A DNA stretch of 64,000 bases from Aphelocoma coerulescens (lineage: Eukaryota > Chordata > Aves > Passeriformes > Corvidae), in contig NC_091017.1 in NCBI RefSeq assembly GCF_041296385.1, positions 55,052,714 to 55,116,713 on the forward strand. The letters run 5' to 3'. Within the stretch, counting starts at the first letter, position 1. Each line of letters starts with the position of its first letter. The position numbers were made by a program, and so were the translations under genes. Below, piece after piece: positions 35,356 through 47,600 of the stretch. Below the pieces are notes generated by a model. That model saw nothing but the letters and a program-made list of their open reading frames with translations, was not told the DNA's origin and did no database searches.

Positions 35356-37680
35356 TTTTCTGTGTTCTCATTATTTTTCTCCCCATTCTTCTTCCTTCCT
35401 TTTCTATTGCATTTCTACCTTCATGAAAACTAGTTGATACTGCTTTAAACCCTGCAAATAATCTAGTCCTGCATCTTTTACAATTTCTGATTTTCAGCTT
35501 AATTTTCCTGTGAAATATCTCAACTAACTAATGCATCATCTTCATCTAACATACTCCTGCTTTTAACACTGGCAAAGGAACATGAGTGAATATTCATAGG
35601 AACACATATAGCAAATGAAAATACCATGATCTGCATTTGTTCCAGGAAAGCAGTTTCCCCAAGCCAGGCAAGAGTCTGGACTGTTCCAACACTTCACTCA
35701 CCTCACAAGCAAGTTTTCATGGTCAGACACATGGAAGCTGTGATACAGATGAACTCAAATCAATTTAAAGTAAGAACAAAGTCTTTCATGGCTCCTCAAA
35801 ATACAATCCATACTACTGCTTTTACAAAATCCCAGCTGTATGGTGGTAGCCTGGTGTGGTAGAATAAAGCCCATCTGATTGGCACTTGGGTTGAACAGAA
35901 GTCGGCTACTAACTGTGCCATCACCAATGAGCTACACCTAGCCCACAAGAAGAGGATAACAGGGTCACATTATTAAAAACAGTGGTTCACAATTTTGCTT
36001 AGTAATTGCAAAACAAATTATTATTATCCTGACAAAAATTCCAAGTAATTCAGCAGTAACCATGACTCATTTTCAGTTCAGCAGTGGCACCTACTTAGGT
36101 AGTAGGATGTAATCATAGTCACAAAGTAACCTATTTTAAAATTAAAAGGACAGGACTTTTGCCAAAACACAGGTGTACAACTTTCTCTATTAACACCTGC
36201 ACTGAAAACATGGCAGTAAACTGGGCGCACAGGTCAATTTTCTTCCACAGGACTTGGTATTACCTATGCCAGATATAAAGCAGAATAGTTCCAATGAATT
36301 AAAGACAGGAATCAGCTCTTTTTTCTGTTTTGATATACACCTTAATCTTTCTGTTTCTCTAGAAAAAGTAAATGAGGTGCTGCAGTAGCTCACTGCATCC
36401 TGCACTATTCTAAACACATACACAAAAAACAAACACCCAACATGCACCTGGAACATTTAACACAAAGCTGTTGGTCACTAACTCAAATTCACTCAGAGAT
36501 TGGAACTTAAATTAAGTGCTGTTTTGCAACACACACTAGTAATAGTTAAAATCCAGAAAAAATACACAATTTGATTTCAAGAACATCAACAAAACAATAG
36601 GTATCAATACAGAAAACTATTTAATTTGTTTCAAAGTATTTGAAATACAAATACTTGGCATACAAAATATTTGACATACAAAGCACATACTGTGAAGAAG
36701 GGTCACAATAAATTACAAATGGAGATACTTGCTCATTCACTGAGAGAAGCCCTTGGTATTTCCAATTTCATACCATCAAATTTATCATTCTTGCTGATTT
36801 AAGCACAGCACTGAACAAATATGGATCCCAATGCTTTCTTTCACAGGTACTGGTATGGATGATTTACTGCAGTGATCCAATTTGAAAATCAGTAGGGACC
36901 AGTAAATCGCTGCATAAAAGAAAGAGCGAATGAGGTGCTTTTTCCTTAGTGTCAGCAGCTTGCGATTATTATGTTTATTAGATTTTCTTGAAAGGGCTTC
37001 ACATTTTCTCAAATATGCAGGAGAACTGTATTTCCCCTCTGAGCCCTTACATTAGCATTTTGTGCCTCAGTCCTTGAATACAAGTAAAAGATGAATTTTT
37101 CAATTAATTTTAAAAGTTTATACCATCTGGATGGCACAGAACTAAGCAATGAAACTCCCTTACCTGCACAACATCTGCCATTATCACAGAGCTAGCTTCT
37201 GCAGAGAAGTTAATAAGTAATGCTGAGATTTTATGAAAAGGATTTTTGAATTCACATTTAAGATTAAATTCTATTACATTATCCATACTGATATCTTTCC
37301 ATCTTTGAAATAAAGGATTGCTTGAGGTTCTGTCCTTAAAAGGCAATTTACAACAGCAAGGCCTGACTGTTCCTGTGACTTTAAGAAAATTATAGCACTA
37401 TAGAAGTTATAATACAAAGCTACACTAACCAATTTCAGTGTCTATATAGTTTAACCACAAATAGGTGTACCACAGCAATTAAAAATTATAGACAATTAAA
37501 AAATATTAGCATACCCTACTACCATCTAGTACCTTAAGTGCTTGGGATCTTACTCTGCTGCATGATTTTTGGTCAGAGATGATGATACAAGGGCCACACC
37601 TAGCATTGCACGTGAAAATCAATTTTTGACACCACTTTAAAAGAACATGCTGTTCTAGCACAATGGTCTGCTTTACCCTT

Positions 37681-37740
37681 AATCTGAGCACTGTAAGGTA
37701 AAGTACTTTTTATCTGAGCAATGTAAGGTACAGTACTTTT
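37681..37740. repeat. 30-bp tandem duplication
   Basis: The unit AATCTGAGCACTGTAAGGTA plus AAGTACTTTT is repeated at once with three substitutions. Confidence 0.88.
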
Positions 37741-39834
37741 AAAGTATTTAAGCCTACAGTTAGTATAATTTTAGGAGCAGGACTAACAAGTCCTATGTGG
37801 AGTAGAAACAAACCAGTTTCCTCTGGGCACTTGTCCAACTCTCTTTTTTCTATTTCCTGCTCTGCCAGAACTCTTACATCCTCTCAGGCAAGCACCCTTT
37901 CCTTCCATGTCTCTATTCCTGTCTGTAAAATGGGTAGTAACTTCCTTAATAAACATAGCATCTGTACAGCAAAGGTTGCAATACAGGTGCCTAACGATAA
38001 AAGGGTCTGACACAGACTGTACAAAATAACTGGCTACATTATTTGTTTGGACAGTACTATCACATACATAGTTAGCAGCTCAAAAACTGTTGGAAGAAAT
38101 AGTGGCTCATAATTATATTAATTTTTATTTAAATCCTTGAGACATTAACAGATACTGCTCCACTTAAACACCCATCAAAGAAAGCAGCAAAACATAAAAC
38201 TGACAGCACAGAAATGACAATAAATGTATAAAATTAAATAAAAGGCAATAAAGGAGAGGATGGATATATTGGTGAGTTACTTTTGTGTAAGAAATCCCAA
38301 CTGGCATTAGCTACTTCAACAGACCCAATGGCTCCTGATACATTACCTACAGATGAAAACAGACAAGTGTTATACTGAAGTATCACTTCTACAGAAAGCT
38401 TGTACAGAGCAAGGGATTGGGCTACCCACACAATCTATGCAACAGCACTTAACCTATGAAAGCTGAGATGACAAAAACCAACGAGCAGTGTGATGTATAC
38501 CAGTGGAAACAGTTATCACATTAGGTACCTTTCAGTAATACAAAGACTCTTCTGCTTCAGTTTGGGGTTGGCAGGCACTTTATGGTCAGTTGCAAAATTT
38601 CTCTACCATCACAGACTTCTGTCACAGCCATTGCAACAGAGGTAGCTGTTGGCAGCATAGCAGCATATACAGCTCTCTTCACCAAAAAAACCTCAAGCTA
38701 TCAGGATACAACCAGAATTTTATGTTTAATTTGAGAATTAGAATAGAAATAGTCACAAACTGTGGTGAGGAACCAGGCTCAAGGACAGAATGTTTTTGCT
38801 GGCATTGAGGAAACTCAGTGCTATCACTTAGGCAGCTGACAGGCTACAGTAAAAATCAAAGTTGATGCAATGCACAGGTCAGTTACCCTATTTATTTGGT
38901 TTGAACATTATTCTTACAACATTGTTCCATGTTTTCTCGGTACATCAGAGAAGTAAGTTTTACCAGGCCACAAGGTGCTCATTTGTCAAGCAACCCCTCG
39001 CAAAGCCAAGAATATACTACTGGCCAAATCAAATCAAATCCCATTTATGAAATTTCCTCCTCTTGGTCCATTTTCAAGACTTAATAGAAAGAGTTAAATT
39101 CAGTATCCACACAAAAGTTCTACTTCATAGCACTGTCTTCCAACTCTTTACTCACAGCATTGTCATTCACTTACTCCTTTGAATCCTTCTCTAGCATTCA
39201 TTGAGTTGGATCTCTACTTAGCATCCTTCAGTTACAGCTGCATTACACTGGATCCAGTTTAGACTCATCTCTAATTTAATAACATCATACAATTAAGGCA
39301 CAGTAGAATGGACCCGTAACAGCAGTCAGACCACAAAAATTTGCTCAGAAGTAATATGTTGTTTTGCTTACAGTAATTACAGATTTATTTGCCTTCCACT
39401 CCCAGTGTGGGGGATCAACTTAGATGACCAAATTAATTTTTAAATCGCAGTGACGCAAACAGCTGAAGAGAGTCTGATGTCACCATTCAAAAAACACATC
39501 ATGCAACATGACAGAGGGTCTAGGATCATGCTGAGGAACTGACACAGTAATAAGTAAGTCTGGATTTTTTTCTCTGATTAGATACCATTATTGCAGTGCT
39601 CATTCTTGGGTTAGATTTTGAAGGAAAGGGTCATAAATTTTTGCACCTCAAAAGGCAAAAATTCCCTATAAAATAATTTAGAAATGCACAAAACATTATA
39701 TCCCAATTCAGGAGCAGCACTGGGAATATAAGAACATGCACACATACACACAGGACAGCATTCTGCTCAACTTCCAGGTTCAAGCATCAGTAATTGTGTT
39801 AAGAGAGACAATGAGCCTGAAGAGCTTAGCAAGT

Positions 39835-41550
39835 TACATTTAACACTCCTTTTATTGCAGTAGAAATTTTAGTTTTTATAAAATCCTCAAATTACAGGAT
39901 ATACATATAATCAATCTCATTGCAAGTCTTTAGCAGCTGTAGAGCATTAACTGCATGCAGTTGCTTCTGCAGTGTGCAAGTATTCTATAAATAGCTAATA
40001 ATGTTCAGAGAGCAAGACAAGTAGTCAAAGAATATCATATTCAATTACCAACTGGTTCAACAGTACCAAGAGGTTGAGAAAAAAAATGAAATAAGTTTAT
40101 AAATACATGGCTCTGATCTAAAAACTAATACAACTGGAAAGTCGGAATGATATCCACATCACAATCAAAATAACTCAATAGTTACAGGAAAATACTTTGC
40201 TTCAAGACTGTTTTTGAAAGAGTTTCACGTAAGGTTTCTCTGACCATGGAAGAATAGTTAAGTTCAGTACTACAGAAGTTTACAAAAGGCCAATGAAAGC
40301 CCCTTAACTTTATGCAGTTAGAATACTAACACTAACTACAGAAAATCTGGCAAATATTTTGCCTTGAATTTCTGGAAAGAAGTTGTGTTCAGACAGATAG
40401 TATTATTTTTTCATAACCTACCCTTCAGCTGCTGGGTGAATGCATCATCAATGTAATTAATCTATGCACTTAATTTAATATTCACTTCCGTAGTCATGAC
40501 ACTGGCCTCAGATCAGTCATCAGATGGATTTATGCCAAGAAATCCTACACCCATTTGTTTCAGAAGCTGCCTAAACAGGTGCAATTCTTTATGCAAATTT
40601 CCCATCACAATGAGGGTCTCAGAAACTGGAATAACAATTTATATAGAGCTAACTACAGATTAATTTTCTAAAAAGCTAACATGCTTGAATTACTGCAGTC
40701 TCACATTTGTGTGGACACAAGAACCAATCTGCAATGACTCTGCGAAAGTTACTTCATTTACATTGATTAGTTCATTTGAGACATGGTTAAAAGTTTAAGC
40801 ATTGCATCTTTGTCTGAAAATCCTACAGGTCAACAGTTTGGCTTGGTAAAACAACTTGTTACAACAAGAAAACTGCACAGTTTTCTGTGATCAGTCTTCG
40901 TATTTCTTCCAACAGTGTAAGGTAAGATTATGTCACAAGGTAGAAATGTGGGAGAGTTCTTTTTAAGTATTAATTAATAAAAATAGCCTCTCCTTCACAA
41001 AAAGTGTTATCTCTGTCAGTTTGATAGATTTTCTTCCCTTGTGTTAACTTCAAAGTGGGCTGTATTTCTACACTGAGTATAGTAAATTGGACAAAATAGT
41101 TCTACAGATACATTTCGTAAGCAGAAGAATACTGTCCAAAGTGTACTGCATAGGTATGTGTATCAACTGCTATCCACTGGAGACATCCTAAAGTAGCTAA
41201 AGTTAGTTCCAACTAACATAAGCCTAGTGAGCACAGATCTCTTACAATAAGTTTCAATCAATCTCAAACAATTCTTGATTTAAAAAACAAAACAAAACAA
41301 CAAACTTGTATGATTGGACACGTTTTAGGTAGGATGCAGCTACTTTTTTTATCAATTAACAATACAGCACAGTAATTTTAAGTTTCTATTGTTTGTTTTT
41401 GATATGCTAAATTTCGTATTATCTCCAAGAAAAGCATATATGTATTCTTATACAGCCTGGAGTGAGACCAGTGTAAAACCAGGAATTTCCAATCATCAGC
41501 AGAAGTGCCAGCTGCTCAAATGTTCACAAAACACAAGTGCCTGAATTTGG
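39835..41550 (-). other. TMEM33: Probable 3' UTR of TMEM33
   Basis: No splice-like break is apparent after the stop codon. The first canonical AATAAA on the minus strand is CTGCAATAAAAGGAG (signal at 39851-39856), about 1.7 kb past the stop, followed by a TTGTCTCTCTT tract. Further AATAAA signals occur lower down (for example at 39383-39388), so longer forms are possible. Confidence 0.4.
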
Positions 41551-41680
41551 CTATGCAACAGTTGGTGCCAATCTGCTAATAAAGGAAATGCCGCTGAAGC
41601 ATAGTCTTCTTATAAAAACAGGGCACGAGGGCTTCATTATTAAGTGTTCAACAACAATCCTGAGCTCGGTGAAGAGAGTC
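41551..41680 (-). CDS. TMEM33: TMEM33 exon 7 (C-terminus and stop)
   Basis: Encodes residues 209-251, TLFTELRIVVEHLIMKPSCP, VFIRRLCFSGISFISRLAPT, VA, then TAG at 41551-41553. The C-terminus differs from human by several conservative changes. Acceptor TTTCAG. Confidence 0.96.
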
Positions 41681-44600
41681 CTGAAAAATCAGATTTAAAG
41701 ACAGTTTTAAAATCCTACAGCATTTTTCAGAAGTATTATCTACATATATCTTTTTAATTCACTTCCTTTCTCAGCATCATACATACACACACACACAGAC
41801 ATTTTAAGTTAAATTCTTTAGACCAATTCAGTGCTGCAGTATCTTCAAGAGCATCAGAATTCTTGATTTTTAAACATTAACATTTTAACTAACTCTATAT
41901 CCATCCTCTACTGGAAGCTACTGAAGTAGAGACAACAGAGAAACTCCACCTTCAAGCAAAAAAAACAAAAGGAAAAAAAAAAAGAAATACTATAAAGACT
42001 ATAAAAAGCACTATAAAAAAAGAGAAAAAATAATAATGCTTTATCACAGATAGTGTAAGGAGTTGGGAGGCAATTAAGTGTTTGTGCTACTTCTTGCCAA
42101 TATGCAAGAATCCTGCACTGCAGAAGCAAATATAAGACGACAGGCATGAGAAATAAAACCCACATCAACAGTTTCCCTTAAAACAAAAAAAAAAAAAGAC
42201 AGCAGAACATTTTGGATAAACTAGTTCTACTGAAAGTCAATTTTAGTATTGCACAGCTTAAATTATTTTTAGATACCAAAGTAGTAAAGCAACTTCATCG
42301 ATGTTGTTGGTGTTAGTTAAAAATAAATATATGTAGTAGGATGGAACAATTGATTTCTGGCAAAAATAGGCAATAGAAGACAATTAAGCTTAAGATTCTC
42401 AGACCTGTCCTTGCATATCATGGCAGCCAAAGCCACTTTCTCGGCGCTTTAGCAAGCCATTTTCTGATCAAGTAGACTGGAAAGTATGTTCACAAAATCT
42501 TATGCTATGTAATGGTCATAAGAAAACTTCTGAGAAAGCACTCACCTGAGAAAACGCTCATAGAAATATTTATGATTTCAAAGTCTAAAGCAACAATATT
42601 GGCTTGACCAACTTTCATAATCAATAAGGTCCTATTTAAAATATAATTAGCTTTATTTATGAATTCAACTACAGAAGGTAATGAACATGTTTAAGATCAT
42701 CCACAGCATCTTTTTCTCAAAATAAAACTTTTCTCTCTTTTCCAGTACTACACAAGTTTTTAAGTGGCTATTCATATATGGGCTTAGCCTCATATGTACC
42801 TAGGATCTAAAAATAAGGATATCTTTCTGAAAAGAAAGACCTTCTGTTCCAAAGTGTACTTTTAATTACACAAGCACGTTCTGAAAGCTCCCATTCAAGA
42901 ATAGTGGTACCTTTCTGACCACTTACGTGAAAAAATCTAACCTTTAACCAGCCAGGGATTTATTTAACATCCAGGTGTATTTCACATTCTATAACTGCCA
43001 TTTGCAGATGTAGTATTATGAGTTCTGCATTCATTTTAGAATGAAAAGTTTCTGAATGCCTAAGCACTATGCAGTTAAACACTAACTTCCAAAATCAATT
43101 TAGTACTTACCGACAGTATGGATTTCGCCGAGAAGAGTAGCGTAATGTAAGAAACCTATAGTAAATGAATGGCTGGAGCAGACTCCCTTGTCCACTGAAA
43201 GAGAATAGTTCAGTAGAGCTTACTAGTGACAAAAAAAACCCCAAAACAAAACACCAATACCAGGATTTTTTCTAAGAAAAGCAAGCAAACTACTTGGGCT
43301 CAAAGAAAAGCTAGGGGTCACATTGGTTCAGAAAATCTAGACCTGACAAGAAAAAGTACATAACCATATACTTACAAATACAGAAACTTCCATTATAGAA
43401 TAAAACTGCTCAATGAAGCAGTTAAAGAAGTGCTGTTCTTGTATTGACTTTATATTTATGAAGTGTTTTTATATGCCTCATTTGTGGTGGTGTGCAAAGA
43501 ATCACAGGAATGGTGGTGGATGTGTTCCACAGCAAGAAAACGTGTGTTGGTCAAGCACAAAAACTGGCTGACACAAGTAGTCAGTGAGCCTGACTACTTG
43601 TTACAGTGAGCCTTTTCACTTTGAATATCTGGGCCACATTTCTAGCATCTTTTGCAAAACTTCTCAGAACACACTGCAGACAATTACAGACGTATAATGC
43701 GACTTTAATGCCAAGCTAATACCCAGTTATTTCACTTACAGTGAAATTAGGTTTTGGTATTTCACAAAACCGCTGTTTCAAATGGCTGTGCTGTGAAACT
43801 GTGAAAACGCAGCACACAAACCATACACAGCAAAGCACAGAAATGCCCTAAGTTTTAGTGACTTAGGGCATGTATTTAAAGTTACTTTAGTGACTTAGGG
43901 CATGTATTTAAAAATTCTGTTTGAATTTAAACATGATGGCTCCAGGAAGTAGAACTCCTTCAGGTATTAGCAGCATCTTTACCCAGAAGAAAAATATAAA
44001 GTGAAAGTGAGCTACAGGAGGGACAAAAGAGGAAATCTTGAAACCTGTACAGTATTGACAAACAGTTTAATATGCTACAACATTTAAAGAACAAGATCTC
44101 ACAATACCTGCATTTAACAAATTATTTTAAAATTTGGCATATGATTTTTTACAAGCTTCAGTATCTGCTAGATGACATACCAAGTAGCAACATTTCTCAT
44201 ATTACATTCTCCACAGAGAGGCAAAAGAAAAAAAAAGCTATACTAAGTTCAAAGCACTTGAAAGTTTCAGATACTGGATAGAGCATATCTGTCAGCTGGT
44301 AAGTGGTCTTAGATGAAATGCAATCCTTGAGGGCTGAAGCATTGAAATGTTCAGCAGATATAACAAAAGATAAAGACAAATTATGCATCCTATCCACTTC
44401 CAGGAAGATAAAGCCTCCCTTCTACTGCTTATGAGACCACTCAAGATAAATGCTCTCAGTATGCTATACCTTGTAGAGAACAAAGGCTGTATTCCCCCTC
44501 CAAATACTAAAAGACAATGACCCAAACTTCAGAGACTGGCAGGTCACTATGCCTATACAACTTCAGTAGGATTCCAACATGTTCAAGATCCCTAAAATGA

Positions 44601-47600
44601 ATTCAACAGGCTGCACAGCAGGCAAAACCAAATGGAATAAAAAAAACCCAGAAGGGTCATTGTTCAGAAGCAGCATAGGAGAGAATGCAACCTGCTCCTG
44701 CTTGCACACTTTTTGCATAATGAAACTCCATGCCATTTAAATTTCAGGAATCTAATTTTCAAAAATAAGAATTCATTTTCAGTGAAGCTGAAGATCTTAA
44801 TATTGTATTAAATTAACCAAAATTAAACTTACTGAACAATGTACTGACAGAAATGTAGGCGAATTCAAGTTTCAAGCCTGAAAAACTTCCATGTGACTCA
44901 TCACCCACACTATGAAAGGTTTTCTGGTGCTCAGTTGCATCACAGTGAATGCTTTTTGATGGCAGGATGCACCAACTTAAGAAGCCTAGGAATCAACTAA
45001 ATTTTACTTGAAATTCAAGCCTTGGTCAGGCAGAACCATACAAATGGAGTACTATGATCCACAGAGAACTCATTTGCAAAAAGTAGTCTTGTGTAGCAAG
45101 TTGCTAATTATTTAAATATTTATCATAATTCTTACCTGAAGAGCATAAAAACTGTAGCTGGCATCAGGAAAATTTCATTGCAAGCAATGAATTTTAGAAT
45201 ATTCTGTTGATTAGCATTCAGTTTCTCTAAGAGATTTCTCAAAAAGGGCAAACTATTTGAACTTCGTGCCTTTAAATAAGAAAACATGATTTACAGAAAA
45301 CCTGCAAGTTACACCTATCTTCATTAGCACAGAGAAAACAAAATACAAACAATTGTCATTTACCACCCATTTCAACATTTTAAGACTTCATCAGTATTGA
45401 GATTAGTATCCTAAGGAAAACTACTGCAGGGTTGGAACTCCATAATTTACAGAATTCAATTAAAAGCATCAGGTGTTGCAATTCCCTCATCCACCCATTT
45501 TAGGTTCAACTGCACAGAGATGGCTACGAGCCTTGTTCAGTCCACTAGGAGGAAGTGCCCATGGTAGGAAGACAGCCCAGTTAGGAACACCAAAGCCTGG
45601 AGTTACATTGAAATGCACAAGGCAGTGCATTGAGCAGCAAGTCCAACTTGCTTGCTAACAAATTTTGCTTGCTAGTCTCACCCTGTGGTTTGTTACTTTA
45701 CTACTGAAATAGAAAAATAAAATTCTCAGGATATGGTTTAGCTTGAAAAAGACACATCTAAAGTTTCAACTTAACTGTTCCACAGCTTTTGTTTCCTTCA
45801 AAGAAAAGCATCTGAAGAAAAATAATTAGTGTCAACTCCAACATATCATCCCACAGAAGGGGGAAAAATAAAAAAACAAACCACAAAACCCAACCAACCC
45901 AGAAAAGTCTTCTCAAATTCTCTGTGCTGAGATTCCATACTATAGTTTCGCTCTAATGTGAAACCAAAGAAAACCAAACCAGAGCCGCAACTTAAACCTG
46001 CTAATAAACCCCAAGAATACCAACTGTATTAATCGTAACATATACATATCATACTCACATCAAGAACCTTCTTTGTGTATGTGGCAGCATGAAGCAGAGA
46101 GAACAGCAGAACTGGAAAAATACTCACTGAAGCAAGCCATAAGGAAAATTACAGACTTTACAAGTGCTTAATTTCTCTGTGATTTTATACTACACAAGTC
46201 ATAGCTCGATGGCTCTTTGCAAGAGTTTGGCTGGAATGACCTATACTGGATGAAGATATGTGTAAGTCTAAAATCTATATTTATAGCTGTTCCTTTTGCT
46301 TCTTACACCTCTTTGCTATGCCTTTTTATTAACTTCAAAATAAGGCTATCTGCAAATACGCAAAAGTGTAACACACACCATTACACACCAGTGTGTTTCT
46401 ACTGAAAAAGAAATGCGTTTTTTCTGCACAGAAGGCACATGTGAGCTTACTACTCAAAACCTCTTAAATACGTGTAGCCATATTTTTTGTTAAAAGATGC
46501 TACAAAATTAATTTCTTTACCAAAGAACACACAGGTGGCAGCCACTGAGATTTTACAGAACAAGAATGTAGACATTTCTCTGCCAGAAAGATTTTAGGAG
46601 TAGGACATTAAGTGTACATAGCATGGCATAAAGAAATGTCAGCTCTGACATTTGACACCTTTGACAATCCACAAGAGCAAATTTTTTGCAGATTTTATTG
46701 GTTTAATAACTTATCTGAGAAAGTTACTACTGAATAATTATCTCTCTACATGATGAATGTCTGCTACAGTGAGAAGTCATGTATAAACCCTGTACCGGCA
46801 ATAAATGAAAATTACCAACTTCTCCAAATATCACTGGAGAGCAGTCATAAAATCCACCAAACTTAAGTCTTGAAAAAAGAAAATCTAAGCAGCCAGAGAA
46901 TGCAGTGCACTAATTATAGAGCTGATTAAACTGAATATGGATCAATCAACATAAGCCTCTCATATTTTACATAGAGTATGTTCTATGAATAGCAAACATT
47001 TCAAACTAGTTTTTCAAACAATGGCAAAGGTGATTAAAAGAATCAGGTTTCTAATATATTTTAAAACATTAGCAGGATGACACAAGTAAAGGATACTTGT
47101 AACAGGGTAGGAATTCACAAAGATAAGGGAGTACAACAGGTAATGGCAGCTGTCCTCCAGCAAAGCCTGGGCCAGAAATGCCCTGCTAAGCTGGAAGTGC
47201 GGTAGCCTTTGGTGTAGTCGGAGGGCACTGGTAAGAGCATTTGCCAGCAAGGCACGCTGATAGAAGCTTGCTGCTTCATGCAACCTGCAAATCATCAGAG
47301 GAGATGTCACCATGTGAACCAAGCTCAGAAGTCTTCTACCCTCGAGAATTGCATCACAACTGAACAATACCTAAAGTATTTATTTCTATTATTGTACATA
47401 AGCACTATTACCAAAAAATAACTCAAAAACTGGTTAACACTGACTTTACTGAAGGAGCCTAAAGTAAAACAACTCAATATATTACTCCATTTACACACAA
47501 AAACATGCATTTACCACTACTTTACCTTTGCTCAACACATTTTCCAAACACATCTACAAGTGTTTTAAACCAATCTAAAATCTGTAAGCTGTTCTGACAA

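Larger units (their letters stand above)
30214..39834. other. Intergenic DNA between SLC30A9 and TMEM33
   Basis: AT-rich, no supported gene. It holds CR1 copies (30225-30705, 35257-35355), a (CAG)7 tract (33554-33574), a CTCF-like motif (33717-33730) and a 30-bp duplication (37681-37740). Human has no conserved coding gene in this interval other than the mammalian retrogene DCAF4L1, of which I see no trace. Confidence 0.7.
41681..47096 (-). other. TMEM33 introns 6 to 3
   Basis: AT-rich introns. Intron 6 has a short CA run (41785-41798) and A-rich low complexity around 41956-42031. Intron 5 holds a 32-bp-period duplication (43854-43912) and a short hairpin (43575-43599). No interspersed repeat was recognised in introns 4 or 3. 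Confidence 0.7.
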
